Of a stretch of DNA of 55,206 nucleotides, positions 1 through 7,360 are shown piece after piece. Below the pieces are notes generated by a model, which had not been told where the DNA came from, did no database searches, and was given only the letters and a program-made list of their open reading frames with translations. The stretch spans positions 1 to 55,206 of the forward strand of contig NKIQ01000023.1 in assembly GCA_002256005.1 (NCBI GenBank). Direction: 5' to 3'. Numbering within the stretch: position 1 is the stretch's first letter; each line of letters starts with the position of its first letter. A program made the position numbers and the translations under genes. The stretch comes from Alphaproteobacteria bacterium PA4. GTDB lineage: Bacteria > Pseudomonadota > Alphaproteobacteria > Sphingomonadales > Sphingomonadaceae.

Positions 1-25
1 GGCTTTGCAGGCCAAACCAAAGCGA

Positions 26-88
26 AATGGGGTCTGGGGCCCACGGCCCCAGCCGCCGGAGGCCGCTTCAACCTTGAATGTCGATTCC
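26..88 (-). repeat. R1 palindromic repeat, single reverse copy
   Basis: Reverse-oriented copy of the window's R1 family. The core runs from AATGGGGTCTGGGGCC to GGCCCCAGCCGCCGGAGG and forms a GC-rich hairpin. It is followed by an extension ending in GAATGTCGATTCCGCC, whose complement also flanks the R1 copy near 23.08 kb, so the repeat is longer than its hairpin core. It lies upstream of the first gene, and its partner copy, if any, is outside the window. Confidence 0.75.
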
Positions 89-170
89 GCCTGGAGTCGC
101 TTGCCGAGGGCGGGGGAGCGGGCCGGTGCCGCCACCGCTTCAGCGCGATCGACTCGCGCGCGGCCGATAC

Positions 171-205
171 GATATTTGCATTGCGCAAACGTTTGCACTT
201 TGCCA
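171..205. promoter_or_regulatory. Cluster of TTGCA half-sites upstream of the NTF2-like gene
   Basis: Contains TTGCATTGCGCAA (176-188), which includes the perfect palindrome TTGCGCAA, followed by TTTGCACTTTGCC. Both resemble the LuxO-type operator TTGCA-N3-TGCAA that also occurs before the H-NOX gene (6673-6685). I could not find a good sigma-54 promoter between this site and the gene, so a regulatory role is inferred from motif similarity only. Confidence 0.3.
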
Positions 206-276
206 CTGACGTTCAGGAAACGGTCGGCGCGTCGCGGCAGGCCGAGACCGGGAACGGGTGCAGACAGACAGTGGCC

Positions 277-837
277 ATGGCGTGGATTTTTCGGGCAGGG
301 CGCAGGGCCGTTTTGCCGCTGCTGCTGGTGGTTGCGGCGCTGTTGGGACCGGCGCTGTTCGGACCGGCGGCACCGGCGCTTGCCAGGCCGTCCGCCGCAG
401 CCCCTGAAGCGATCGTCACGGCGTTTCTGGATGCGATGACTCGCAAGGATCGCGCGGCGGCAGCCGATCTGCTCGATGCCGATGCCGTTGCCGAATATCC
501 CTTTGATCGGTCCGGCAAGACCGAGCCGGGATCGTGGCGGCGCTTTGTCGGACGCGACGCTGTCCTCGCAAATTATGTCGACCGCGCCTTCGCGGCGATT
601 GCCAGCATCGACTGGACGGACCGGGTGATGACGCGATCGGCCGGGGGTGATGTCATCTTCTTCGAGGCCTGGGGCAGCATGCGGCTGGCCGATGGCACGC
701 CCTATCGCAACCGCTATGTCATCCGCTTTGATCTGCGGCGCAACCACATCGTCGGGCTGCGCGAATATCTGAATCCGGTGACGGCCGCCATCGCTACCCA
801 CAGCCGCACCGGCGCCGATACGCCGGCGCAGCAATGA
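277..837 (+). CDS. Secreted NTF2-like / SnoaL-like protein
   Basis: A 186-residue protein with an N-terminal hydrophobic stretch (about residues 11-32) after an Arg pair, ending in an ALA-R type signal-peptidase site. The mature part has the look of an NTF2-like cone fold: a helix beginning EAIVTAFLDAM, an acidic helix, a central segment with a FVGRDAV motif, and a final strand RYVIRFDLR typical of SnoaL/nuclear transport factor 2 folds. Such folds include small enzymes and ligand-binding proteins, so no reaction can be assigned. The ATG at 277 (or the GTG at 271) gives a normal signal peptide; a longer in-frame start at 181 would put about 32 charged residues in front of it. It is monocistronic; the next gene starts 168 bases later. 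Confidence 0.65.
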   Translation: MAWIFRAGRRAVLPLLLVVAALLGPALFGPAAPALARPSAAAPEAIVTAFLDAMTRKDRAAAADLLDADAVAEYPFDRSGKTEPGSWRRFVGRDAVLANYVDRAFAAIASIDWTDRVMTRSAGGDVIFFEAWGSMRLADGTPYRNRYVIRFDLRRNHIVGLREYLNPVTAAIATHSRTGADTPAQQ

Positions 838-1005
838 CAGGCACGGCGCGCCGACGATCTACAAAATGCGTAAACTTTTGGTTAATTTTTTTGCTTGCGT
901 TGAGAGACGCGGCTATGGCACAAGTGTCATGATGAGCATGATGTCCTCAGGGTTGCGGTCCTTGGATGCCCGGCATTCAACGGGCGTTTGCAGTCCCGGA
1001 GTCGC

Positions 1006-4000
1006 ATGACTGCGACGTCGGGCCATGAACAGCGCGACGGCCGCACGATTGCCGGTCGCGTCACCGCACAGCTGACGCTGGCGATCGGCCTGTTGTTTCT
1101 GGTCGCCACGGTGCTGGTGACGCTCGATATCCGCTATCGCTCCATTGCCAATTCCCAGCGCGCGATCGACGCGGAACAGCGGCAGTTCGCAGCCGGTGAG
1201 GAAGCGCGTTTTGCCAGGATCGCGTCGGTCGAACAGAATGCGCAGACGATCTTTCGCGCCCAGCTCGCCGTGCTGGGCCCCGATGATGACCGCCGTTTCG
1301 ATGCGCTGTTTCCGCTGTCGAAGGATGGCGCGCGGCGCAGTCGCGATGGCCTGTTCACCGGTACCAACGTGCCGGGCATCGGGCTGGTCAACGGGTTCGC
1401 CGCCTTCATGAGCAATGGCGACCGCCTGACGCTCGCCGAGCGTCGCCAGTTGATGGCCGCCTTTCTGACGGTGCGGAGCCTGGGCGCGGGCATCAGGCCG
1501 GAACTCAGCAGTCTCTATTTCTACACGCCGCAGGACCGGTTGATCATCTTTGCGCCGGATCGCCCGGATCGTCTGGAATTCTATCGGCACAAGGCGCCGG
1601 CCAGTTTCAGCTTTCAGAAGGAAGAATTCGCCGACATCGTGCGGCCGGACCGGAATCCGACGCGGGCCCTGCGCTGCACCAGCCTGCAACGTATCGTCTA
1701 TGATCGCAGCGGCCGGACCTGGACGACCGGTTGCATGATGCCCGTCGATCTGGACGGCCGGCATGTCGGCAGTTTTGGCATCAGCCTCTTGCTCGACAGT
1801 CTGTCGACGCCCTTGTCGCTGGGGCGCGGCACGCCGATCCTGGTGTCGCGCGAAGGGCGTCTGATCTATCACCCGCAGTATACGCGTCAGGCCGACACCA
1901 GCACGGCCGGCAATCTGGACCTGACAAAGTCCACGGATCCGCACCTGCGCGCGCTATGGACGTTCTTGCAGGCCCATCGTGATGGCAAGGATTTTGTCGG
2001 CTATGTCGACGGGCTGAATGGTTATGTCGCCCTGGGCGCGGTGAAGACGCCGGGCTGGTATGCCCTCAGCTACATTTCGGCCGCCAAGGTCAATGCGTCC
2101 GCCTCCTATGCCGCGCGCTGGGTCATCCTCGCCGGCGCCGTCATCATGCTGTTGCAGGCGCTGGTGCTGCGCCACGTGCTGCGCCGCCAGGTCGGGGAGC
2201 CGATCAGCCGGTTGACGAGCCGCGCCGAGGCGCTGGCCGACATGTCCACCGACGGCGCCTGGCCGGATGAAGGCGGGTCCCATGCGGTCATGCCGGCCGA
2301 TGGTTCGGAACTAGAACGGCTGGATGCCAGCTTTGCGACAATGGAAAGTCGCGTCATGGCCGAGCGCCGGCGCCTCAAGCGCTCGTTCGATCTGTTTGCC
2401 GCCAGTGTCGGCAATGTCGCGCTGTTCATGCTCGATCGGCATGGCCATGTCCTCAACTGGAATCGCGGCGCCGAGCAGATCACCGGCATCGCCGCCGGTG
2501 ATGCCGTGGCTTCGCATTTCGGCCTGTTCTTTGATGCCGCCGACGTCGCTGCCGGCGTTCCGGACAGGCTGCTGGCCAATGCCGCCGCGGGGCAATTGCG
2601 CGAGGAAACCCGGTTTCAGCATCGCGATGGCCGTGGCTTCATCGCGCATCTGCAGATCGATCCGATCCCCGGCATCGAAGGCGGTGTGACGGGCTATGCC
2701 GTCGTCATGACCGATGTGACGGCGGAACGGCAGCAGGCACGCCAGATCGAGGAAAGTCTGCGCCTGCTGAAAATGGCCGAGGACACGGCCGAGCTCGGCC
2801 ATTGGCGGCACGATCTCTATACCAACACCGTTGACTGGTCGCCATGGATGTACCGGATCTTCGGTGTGCCCGAGGGCAAGGCGCTCGACATCCATTTCGT
2901 CATGAAATGCTATACGCCCGACAGCATCACGCTGATGAAGGACCGGCTGACCGTCGCGCATGAAACCGGCGCGCCCTTTGCCTTCCAGGTCGATGTCGTC
3001 CGCTCGGACGGTGCCATCCGCCATGTCGATATCAAGGGCCAGCCCGAATTCGATGCCACCGGCCGCAATGTCGCCATGGTCGGCGTGCTGCGCGACATCA
3101 CCGATCAGATCGTGGCGCAGGCCGAGCTCATCGAGGCGCGCAATGCCGCCGATGCCGCGGCCCGCGCCCGCACCGAATTCCTGGCGGTGATGAGCCATGA
3201 GATTCGCACGCCGATGTCGGGCATCATCGGCATGCTCGAAACCCTGGATGCGACGATGACCGGATCCGGTCGCGCCACGGCGATTGCCAGCATCCAGCGT
3301 TCGTCGCGCACGCTGATGCGGGTGCTGGACGATGTCCTCGACCATTCGACCATCGAAACGGGTCGTCTCAGCCTCGAAACCATCCCGTTCGATCTCGCTG
3401 AAGTGGTCGAACAGACGGCCGAGCTGTTCCGCGCCAAGGCGGCCGGCAAGGGCATCACGCTCTATTGCAGCGGCGAACGGCCATTGTGGGTTTCCGGCGA
3501 TCCGACCCGCGTGCAGCAGATCATTTCCAATTTCACCAGCAATGCCGTCAAATTCACCTCGGCCGGGCTGATCGAAATGACCTGGCGCTATGCCGCGGGC
3601 ATGTGCCGGATCGAGGTGTCGGATTCCGGCATCGGCATGGACGATGACACCATGTCGCGGCTGTTCACCGCGTTCAGCCAGGCCTCGGCCGCCACCAATC
3701 GCCAGTTCGGCGGCACCGGCCTCGGCCTTGCCATCAGCAAGCGGCTGGCCGAGGCGATGGGCGGCAATGTCGGCGTCAGCAGCCAGCTGGGCCGCGGCAG
3801 CCGTTTCTGGGTGGAACTGCCGCTGGCACCGGCGGCGCCGCTGAAGGCACCGGAGCCGGAGGTGCTGCCGCCGCTGGAAAACAGTCGGGGCGAAGGGCCG
3901 CGCGTGCTGCTGGTCGAAGACAGCGATTCGGTGCGGATCGCCACCGAGGCGCAGCTGGAAGCCCTGGGTTGCCGCGTCGAATCCGTTCAGGATGGCCTGG

Positions 4001-4620
4001 CGGCGGTGGCGGTGCTGGCCCGTGACAGTTTCGATGCCGTGGTCATGGACTGCAACATGCCGGTGCTCGATGGCCCGGCGGCGGCGCGGCTGATCCGGCT
4101 GCTGCCCGGCGGCGGCCCGCCGATCCTGGGGCTGACTGCGCATTCCGACAGTGACTTGCTGGCCAGCCTGGTCGAAGCCGGCATGAACTCTGTCGAGACC
4201 AAGCCGCTGTGGCGACCGGCGCTGCACCGCGCCCTGGCCCCCCTTGTCAGGCAGCCGCCGGTGGCGCCGACCGATACCCGTGCCGCGGCCTATCAAACGC
4301 TGGCGGCCTTTCCGGAATCGGTGCGCGCCATGCTCGCTGAAAGCATCATGCGCGACATGATCCGCCTCGCCGGCGATGTCGGCACGGCCATCGGCAATGG
4401 CCATGGACTCGCCGCCGGGGCTGCCCTGCACGGCCTGCGCGGCGTTGCCGAAACGCTGGGCGCGCGCGACCTGGTGGCGCTGACGAACTTCGGCGAGGCC
4501 GTGCTGTCCGCCGTCGGGCCCGCCCCCTGCCGCTGGCTGGCCGATCTGATTGGTGACAGCGTCGCCGCCACGCTCGCCGCCGCCGGACCGGCCTTTGCCG
4601 CCATCGGCAAGACATTATGA
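1006..4620 (+). CDS. Membrane hybrid sensor histidine kinase (Cache-PAS-PAS-HisKA-HATPase-REC-HPt)
   Basis: A 1204-residue hybrid kinase. Two membrane helices (about 23-42 and 372-390) bracket a roughly 330-residue periplasmic region that looks like a double Cache sensor. A linker leads to two PAS domains (about 461-580 and 587-703). The HisKA domain has FLAVMSHEIRTP with phospho-His731. The ATPase domain is intact: N box NFTSNAVKF (about 842-850), G1 DSGIGMD (about 873) and G2 GGTGLGLAI (about 902). A receiver follows with VVMDCNMP (Asp1015) and Lys1066, then an HPt domain with ALHGLRGVAETLGA (His1142). It can therefore carry out a complete His-Asp-His relay. It overlaps the next kinase by ATGA. 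The ATG at 1006 is preferred over an in-frame TTG at 988. The ligand of the Cache region is unknown. Confidence 0.9.
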   Translation: MTATSGHEQRDGRTIAGRVTAQLTLAIGLLFLVATVLVTLDIRYRSIANSQRAIDAEQRQFAAGEEARFARIASVEQNAQTIFRAQLAVLGPDDDRRFDALFPLSKDGARRSRDGLFTGTNVPGIGLVNGFAAFMSNGDRLTLAERRQLMAAFLTVRSLGAGIRPELSSLYFYTPQDRLIIFAPDRPDRLEFYRHKAPASFSFQKEEFADIVRPDRNPTRALRCTSLQRIVYDRSGRTWTTGCMMPVDLDGRHVGSFGISLLLDSLSTPLSLGRGTPILVSREGRLIYHPQYTRQADTSTAGNLDLTKSTDPHLRALWTFLQAHRDGKDFVGYVDGLNGYVALGAVKTPGWYALSYISAAKVNASASYAARWVILAGAVIMLLQALVLRHVLRRQVGEPISRLTSRAEALADMSTDGAWPDEGGSHAVMPADGSELERLDASFATMESRVMAERRRLKRSFDLFAASVGNVALFMLDRHGHVLNWNRGAEQITGIAAGDAVASHFGLFFDAADVAAGVPDRLLANAAAGQLREETRFQHRDGRGFIAHLQIDPIPGIEGGVTGYAVVMTDVTAERQQARQIEESLRLLKMAEDTAELGHWRHDLYTNTVDWSPWMYRIFGVPEGKALDIHFVMKCYTPDSITLMKDRLTVAHETGAPFAFQVDVVRSDGAIRHVDIKGQPEFDATGRNVAMVGVLRDITDQIVAQAELIEARNAADAAARARTEFLAVMSHEIRTPMSGIIGMLETLDATMTGSGRATAIASIQRSSRTLMRVLDDVLDHSTIETGRLSLETIPFDLAEVVEQTAELFRAKAAGKGITLYCSGERPLWVSGDPTRVQQIISNFTSNAVKFTSAGLIEMTWRYAAGMCRIEVSDSGIGMDDDTMSRLFTAFSQASAATNRQFGGTGLGLAISKRLAEAMGGNVGVSSQLGRGSRFWVELPLAPAAPLKAPEPEVLPPLENSRGEGPRVLLVEDSDSVRIATEAQLEALGCRVESVQDGLAAVAVLARDSFDAVVMDCNMPVLDGPAAARLIRLLPGGGPPILGLTAHSDSDLLASLVEAGMNSVETKPLWRPALHRALAPLVRQPPVAPTDTRAAAYQTLAAFPESVRAMLAESIMRDMIRLAGDVGTAIGNGHGLAAGAALHGLRGVAETLGARDLVALTNFGEAVLSAVGPAPCRWLADLIGDSVAATLAAAGPAFAAIGKTL

Positions 4621-6650
4621 CCACGACCAATTTCGACCATCTGGGCAGCACCGACACCGAAACGCTGGTGGCTGTCTATGAACGCCGCCTGCGCCGTGCC
4701 GAAATGGCGCGCGCCGAGGCAGAGCTGCTGCTGGAGCGCCACAGTCGCGTGCTGGCCCGCAGCAACCGCGAGCTGACGCAGCGCGAAAGCGATCTGGTTG
4801 CCCGGCTGGAACAGGGCAATCGTCACCTGCTGCATGCCCAGCAGACCGCGGCCATCGCCAGTTTCCACATGGACCGCGGGGCGTTGCCCTTCGTGTCCTC
4901 GCAATTCTTCAAGCTGATCGGTTTTGAAGCCAAAGGCGCCTTTGATCCCGAAATCCTGTTGCGGCTGATCCACCCGCTCGATCGGTCGCGGATTGCCGCT
5001 GCCAGCCAGGCGTTTTTTGCCTCGGCGCAACCCGGCCAGGATTATCGCTATGAACATCGCCTGGAGCGCGGCGAGGACGGGCTGCGCTGGCTGCGCTGGC
5101 ATATCCGCATCATGCGCGACGCCGGCGGGCATTTTCAGTCGGTGTTCGGTACGCTGCAGGACATCACCGAGGCCCGCACCACCGATCGTCGCGCCCGCGC
5201 GCTGCAGTTGATCGCCGATCGGCGCACCGCCCAGCTGATGCGCCTGACCGACGATCTGCTGCGTGCCAAGGCCGAGGCCGATGCCGCGCATGGCGCGCAC
5301 AGCCGCTTCCTCGCCATGACCAGTCATGACATCCGCACGCCGCTCAACGGCCTGCTCGGCATGATCGAGATGCTGTCGGCATCGGAATTGCCGCCGATGC
5401 AGCGACGGATGGTCGACATGATGCGCGATGCCGGCGACCAGCTGCGCCTGCTGGTCGGCGACATCATCGACATTGCCGACATGGGCGCCGGCGAGCTGCA
5501 ACTGACGCCGGAGCCGACCCGGCTCGCCAATCTGTTCGATCCGCTGGCAGCCCTGTGGCAATTGCGCCACCCGGGCCATGTCCTGCGCTGGCAGGTCGAT
5601 CCGACCCTGCCGGAACTGCTGCTGCTCGATGGCCGGCGGGTTCGCCAGATGCTGGAAGGGCTGCTCGGCGATTGCGAGGCCGGCCTTGTCGAACTGGCGG
5701 CGACCCGCATGGGCGACATGATGCGGATCAGCCTGACGGCGGAAACGCTGCGCGATGACAGCGAAACCGGCCAGGGTCGCGTCATCGCCCGCCGCATTGC
5801 CAATGCCATGGGCGGGTCGGTTGCGGACGGCACGATGCCGGCCATCAATGTGCCGGTCGTCGCCGCGCCCGATATGGCGATACCGGTGCCCCAGCTGGCC
5901 GAACCCGTGCCGCTGCGCGTCGCCGGCCGCGTCCCGCATGTGCTGATCGCCGAAGATGTCGAAACCAATCGCATCGTGCTCGGCAGCCTGCTCGAACGCA
6001 TGGGGTGCAGCCATGCCTTTGCCGTCGATGGCGCCGTGGCCGTGGCCGCGGTGACAGGTGGCGAATTCGATGCCGTGCTGATGGACGTGATGATGCCCAA
6101 CATGGATGGCGCCGAAGCCACCCAGCGCATCCGCGCCATGGCCGGGCCCAAGGCGCAGATCCCCATCATCGGGGTCACGGCGCATGGCCTGCAGGCCGAG
6201 CGTGACGCCCTGCTCGCCAAGGGCATGAATGTCTGCCTGACCAAGCCGGTCGATACCGCGCAGCTGCGCGAGGCGTTGGTCAGCCTCTGGGCGCGCAGCG
6301 GCGATACGCGCGTCCAGGATTCGCCGCTTGATGAGGTCGTTTTCACGGCGGCCTTCACGGCGCTGCCGCCGCAGCGGCGCCAGGGGCTGCTCGATCAGGC
6401 GCTGGGCGATTGCCGGGCGCAGGCGCAGGCGCTGGTCGCCGCCCATGGCAAGCAGGATGTGACCGCGCGGCGCCGCGCCGCCCACAGTCTGAAGGGGGTG
6501 GCCGGGCATTTCGGCGGCAGCGCCATTCTGGTGGCGCTGGCGGCGCTGACGGATGAATCCGACCCGGCACCGGTTGTCGATGCGGTCAATCGGGTGGAAC
6601 AGGCGGCCAACAGCCTGTTTGCTGAGGCGCGCTTGCATCTCGCGGCCTGA
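4617..6650 (+). CDS. Soluble hybrid histidine kinase with degenerate ATP-binding domain (PAS-HisKA-CA*-REC-HPt)
   Basis: A 677-residue protein without membrane helices. An N-terminal coiled coil (about 20-75) leads to a PAS-like domain (about 76-185), then HisKA with FLAMTSHDIRTP (phospho-His237). The following catalytic domain is short and eroded. Where the N box should be there is LLGDCEAG, with Asp in place of the Mg/ATP-binding Asn; no DxGxG G1 motif is present; the G2 region reads ETGQGRVIARRIANAMGG instead of GTGLGLAI. The receiver (AVLMDVMMPNMDG, Asp490; Lys543) and the HPt (AAHSLKGVAGHFGG, His623) look functional. It probably cannot autophosphorylate in the usual way and may work as a phosphatase, a relay partner or an H-NOX-responsive scaffold. 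It overlaps the upstream kinase by ATGA, so the two are co-translated. The H-NOX gene follows after a 161-base regulatory gap. Confidence 0.85.
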   Translation: MTTTNFDHLGSTDTETLVAVYERRLRRAEMARAEAELLLERHSRVLARSNRELTQRESDLVARLEQGNRHLLHAQQTAAIASFHMDRGALPFVSSQFFKLIGFEAKGAFDPEILLRLIHPLDRSRIAAASQAFFASAQPGQDYRYEHRLERGEDGLRWLRWHIRIMRDAGGHFQSVFGTLQDITEARTTDRRARALQLIADRRTAQLMRLTDDLLRAKAEADAAHGAHSRFLAMTSHDIRTPLNGLLGMIEMLSASELPPMQRRMVDMMRDAGDQLRLLVGDIIDIADMGAGELQLTPEPTRLANLFDPLAALWQLRHPGHVLRWQVDPTLPELLLLDGRRVRQMLEGLLGDCEAGLVELAATRMGDMMRISLTAETLRDDSETGQGRVIARRIANAMGGSVADGTMPAINVPVVAAPDMAIPVPQLAEPVPLRVAGRVPHVLIAEDVETNRIVLGSLLERMGCSHAFAVDGAVAVAAVTGGEFDAVLMDVMMPNMDGAEATQRIRAMAGPKAQIPIIGVTAHGLQAERDALLAKGMNVCLTKPVDTAQLREALVSLWARSGDTRVQDSPLDEVVFTAAFTALPPQRRQGLLDQALGDCRAQAQALVAAHGKQDVTARRRAAHSLKGVAGHFGGSAILVALAALTDESDPAPVVDAVNRVEQAANSLFAEARLHLAA

Positions 6651-6672
6651 TGTCGCGCTTTGCAAAAATTAT

Positions 6673-6685
6673 TTGCATTTTGCAT
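6673..6685. promoter_or_regulatory. LuxO-like operator upstream of H-NOX
   Basis: TTGCATTTTGCAT matches 12 of 13 positions of the vibrio LuxO site TTGCA-WWW-TGCAA. It sits about 100 bases before the expected start of transcription from the sigma-54 promoter at 6761-6776, the normal distance for an enhancer-binding protein. Further half-sites surround it: TTTGC/GCAAA pairs at 6731-6744 and 6720-6753. The LuxO-like regulator at 7357-8760 is the obvious candidate to bind here. Confidence 0.5.
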
Positions 6686-6760
6686 TGAAATCTTCTCAAT
6701 TGGCAAAGCTGAGCGCGTATTTGCCGCGCCTTTGCGTTGGCAAACACGGCAAATGGTTAC

Positions 6761-6776
6761 TGGCATATTTCTTGCA
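6761..6776 (+). promoter_or_regulatory. Sigma-54 (RpoN) promoter of the H-NOX / response-regulator operon
   Basis: TGGCATATTTCTTGCA fits the -24/-12 consensus TGGCAC-N5-TTGCW: GG and GC are exactly 10 bases apart, and TGGCA and TTGCA are both complete. Predicted transcription start is near 6787, giving a leader of about 25 bases before the ATG at 6812. The regulator encoded by this operon carries the GAFTGA loop that contacts sigma-54. Confidence 0.75.
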
Positions 6777-6811
6777 TGGCGAATTGAGAAGTTGTCCATG
6801 GCGAGTAGCAA

Positions 6812-7360
6812 ATGAAGGGGATCGTTTTCACCGAGCTGATGGGATTCCTCGAATCCCAGCTGGGTGTTGTCACGGCTGATCGGATTGTCGGTGCTGCGGC
6901 CTTGCCCAATGACGGTGCCTTTACCTCGGTCGGCAACTATCCCGCCGGCTATGCGCTGAAGATCGTCGAGGCAGCCGCTGCCGAGACCGGCCTGCCGTTC
7001 GAGCGGTTGCTCCAGGATTATGGCAGCTATCTCTACACCAGTCTGGTCGTGTTGTTCCCGGCGATCATTTCCCATTATCGCACCGCCGAAGACATGCTCT
7101 GCCATGTCGCGTCGCACATCCATGAGGAAGTCGTCATTCTCTACCCCGATGCGCGCCCGCCCAGCATCACGGCGACTGCCGATGGCGACCGGCTGCATGT
7201 CCTGTATGAATCGCACCGGCCGCTGGCGCATCTCTGCTTCGGCCTGCTGCGCCAGTGTCTCGTCCATTTCAGCGATCCCCGCGCCATCACCTGGCAGGAC
7301 GGTGGCAGCCTGCATCGCGCCCGCTTCGTGCTGGCCCCGGCCCTGAAGGCCGCGGCATGA
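6812..7360 (+). CDS. hnoX: H-NOX (heme NO-binding) sensor protein
   Basis: A stand-alone 182-residue H-NOX protein, the usual bacterial length. It begins MKGIVFTELMGF, a family hallmark, and keeps the proximal heme ligand in HIHEEVVILYP (His104) and the heme-propionate motif YxSxR as YESHR (Tyr132, Ser134, Arg136). The distal tyrosine used by O2-binding members (Tyr140 of the Thermoanaerobacter protein) aligns with Leu141 here, which predicts selective binding of NO rather than O2. In other bacteria such proteins control an adjacent histidine kinase by binding it. Here two hybrid kinases lie upstream and the response-regulator gene overlaps the stop codon (ATGA). No strong Shine-Dalgarno is visible. 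Expression is probably driven by the sigma-54 promoter just upstream. Confidence 0.92.
   Translation: MKGIVFTELMGFLESQLGVVTADRIVGAAALPNDGAFTSVGNYPAGYALKIVEAAAAETGLPFERLLQDYGSYLYTSLVVLFPAIISHYRTAEDMLCHVASHIHEEVVILYPDARPPSITATADGDRLHVLYESHRPLAHLCFGLLRQCLVHFSDPRAITWQDGGSLHRARFVLAPALKAAA

Noticed and set aside
205-276. Sigma-54 promoter for the NTF2-like gene
   Set aside because: No GG-N10-GC arrangement with acceptable flanks could be found.
866-905. Possible sigma-54 promoter before the first hybrid kinase (GG...GC in an AT-rich run)
   Set aside because: The GG and GC are 11 bases apart instead of 10, a spacing that normally abolishes activity.
4293-6665. 790-codon open frame on the minus strand
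   Set aside because: It is fully antisense to the second hybrid kinase, whose domains are unmistakable. Its translation is His/Gln/Arg-rich with no motif, as expected for GC-rich third-position bias.
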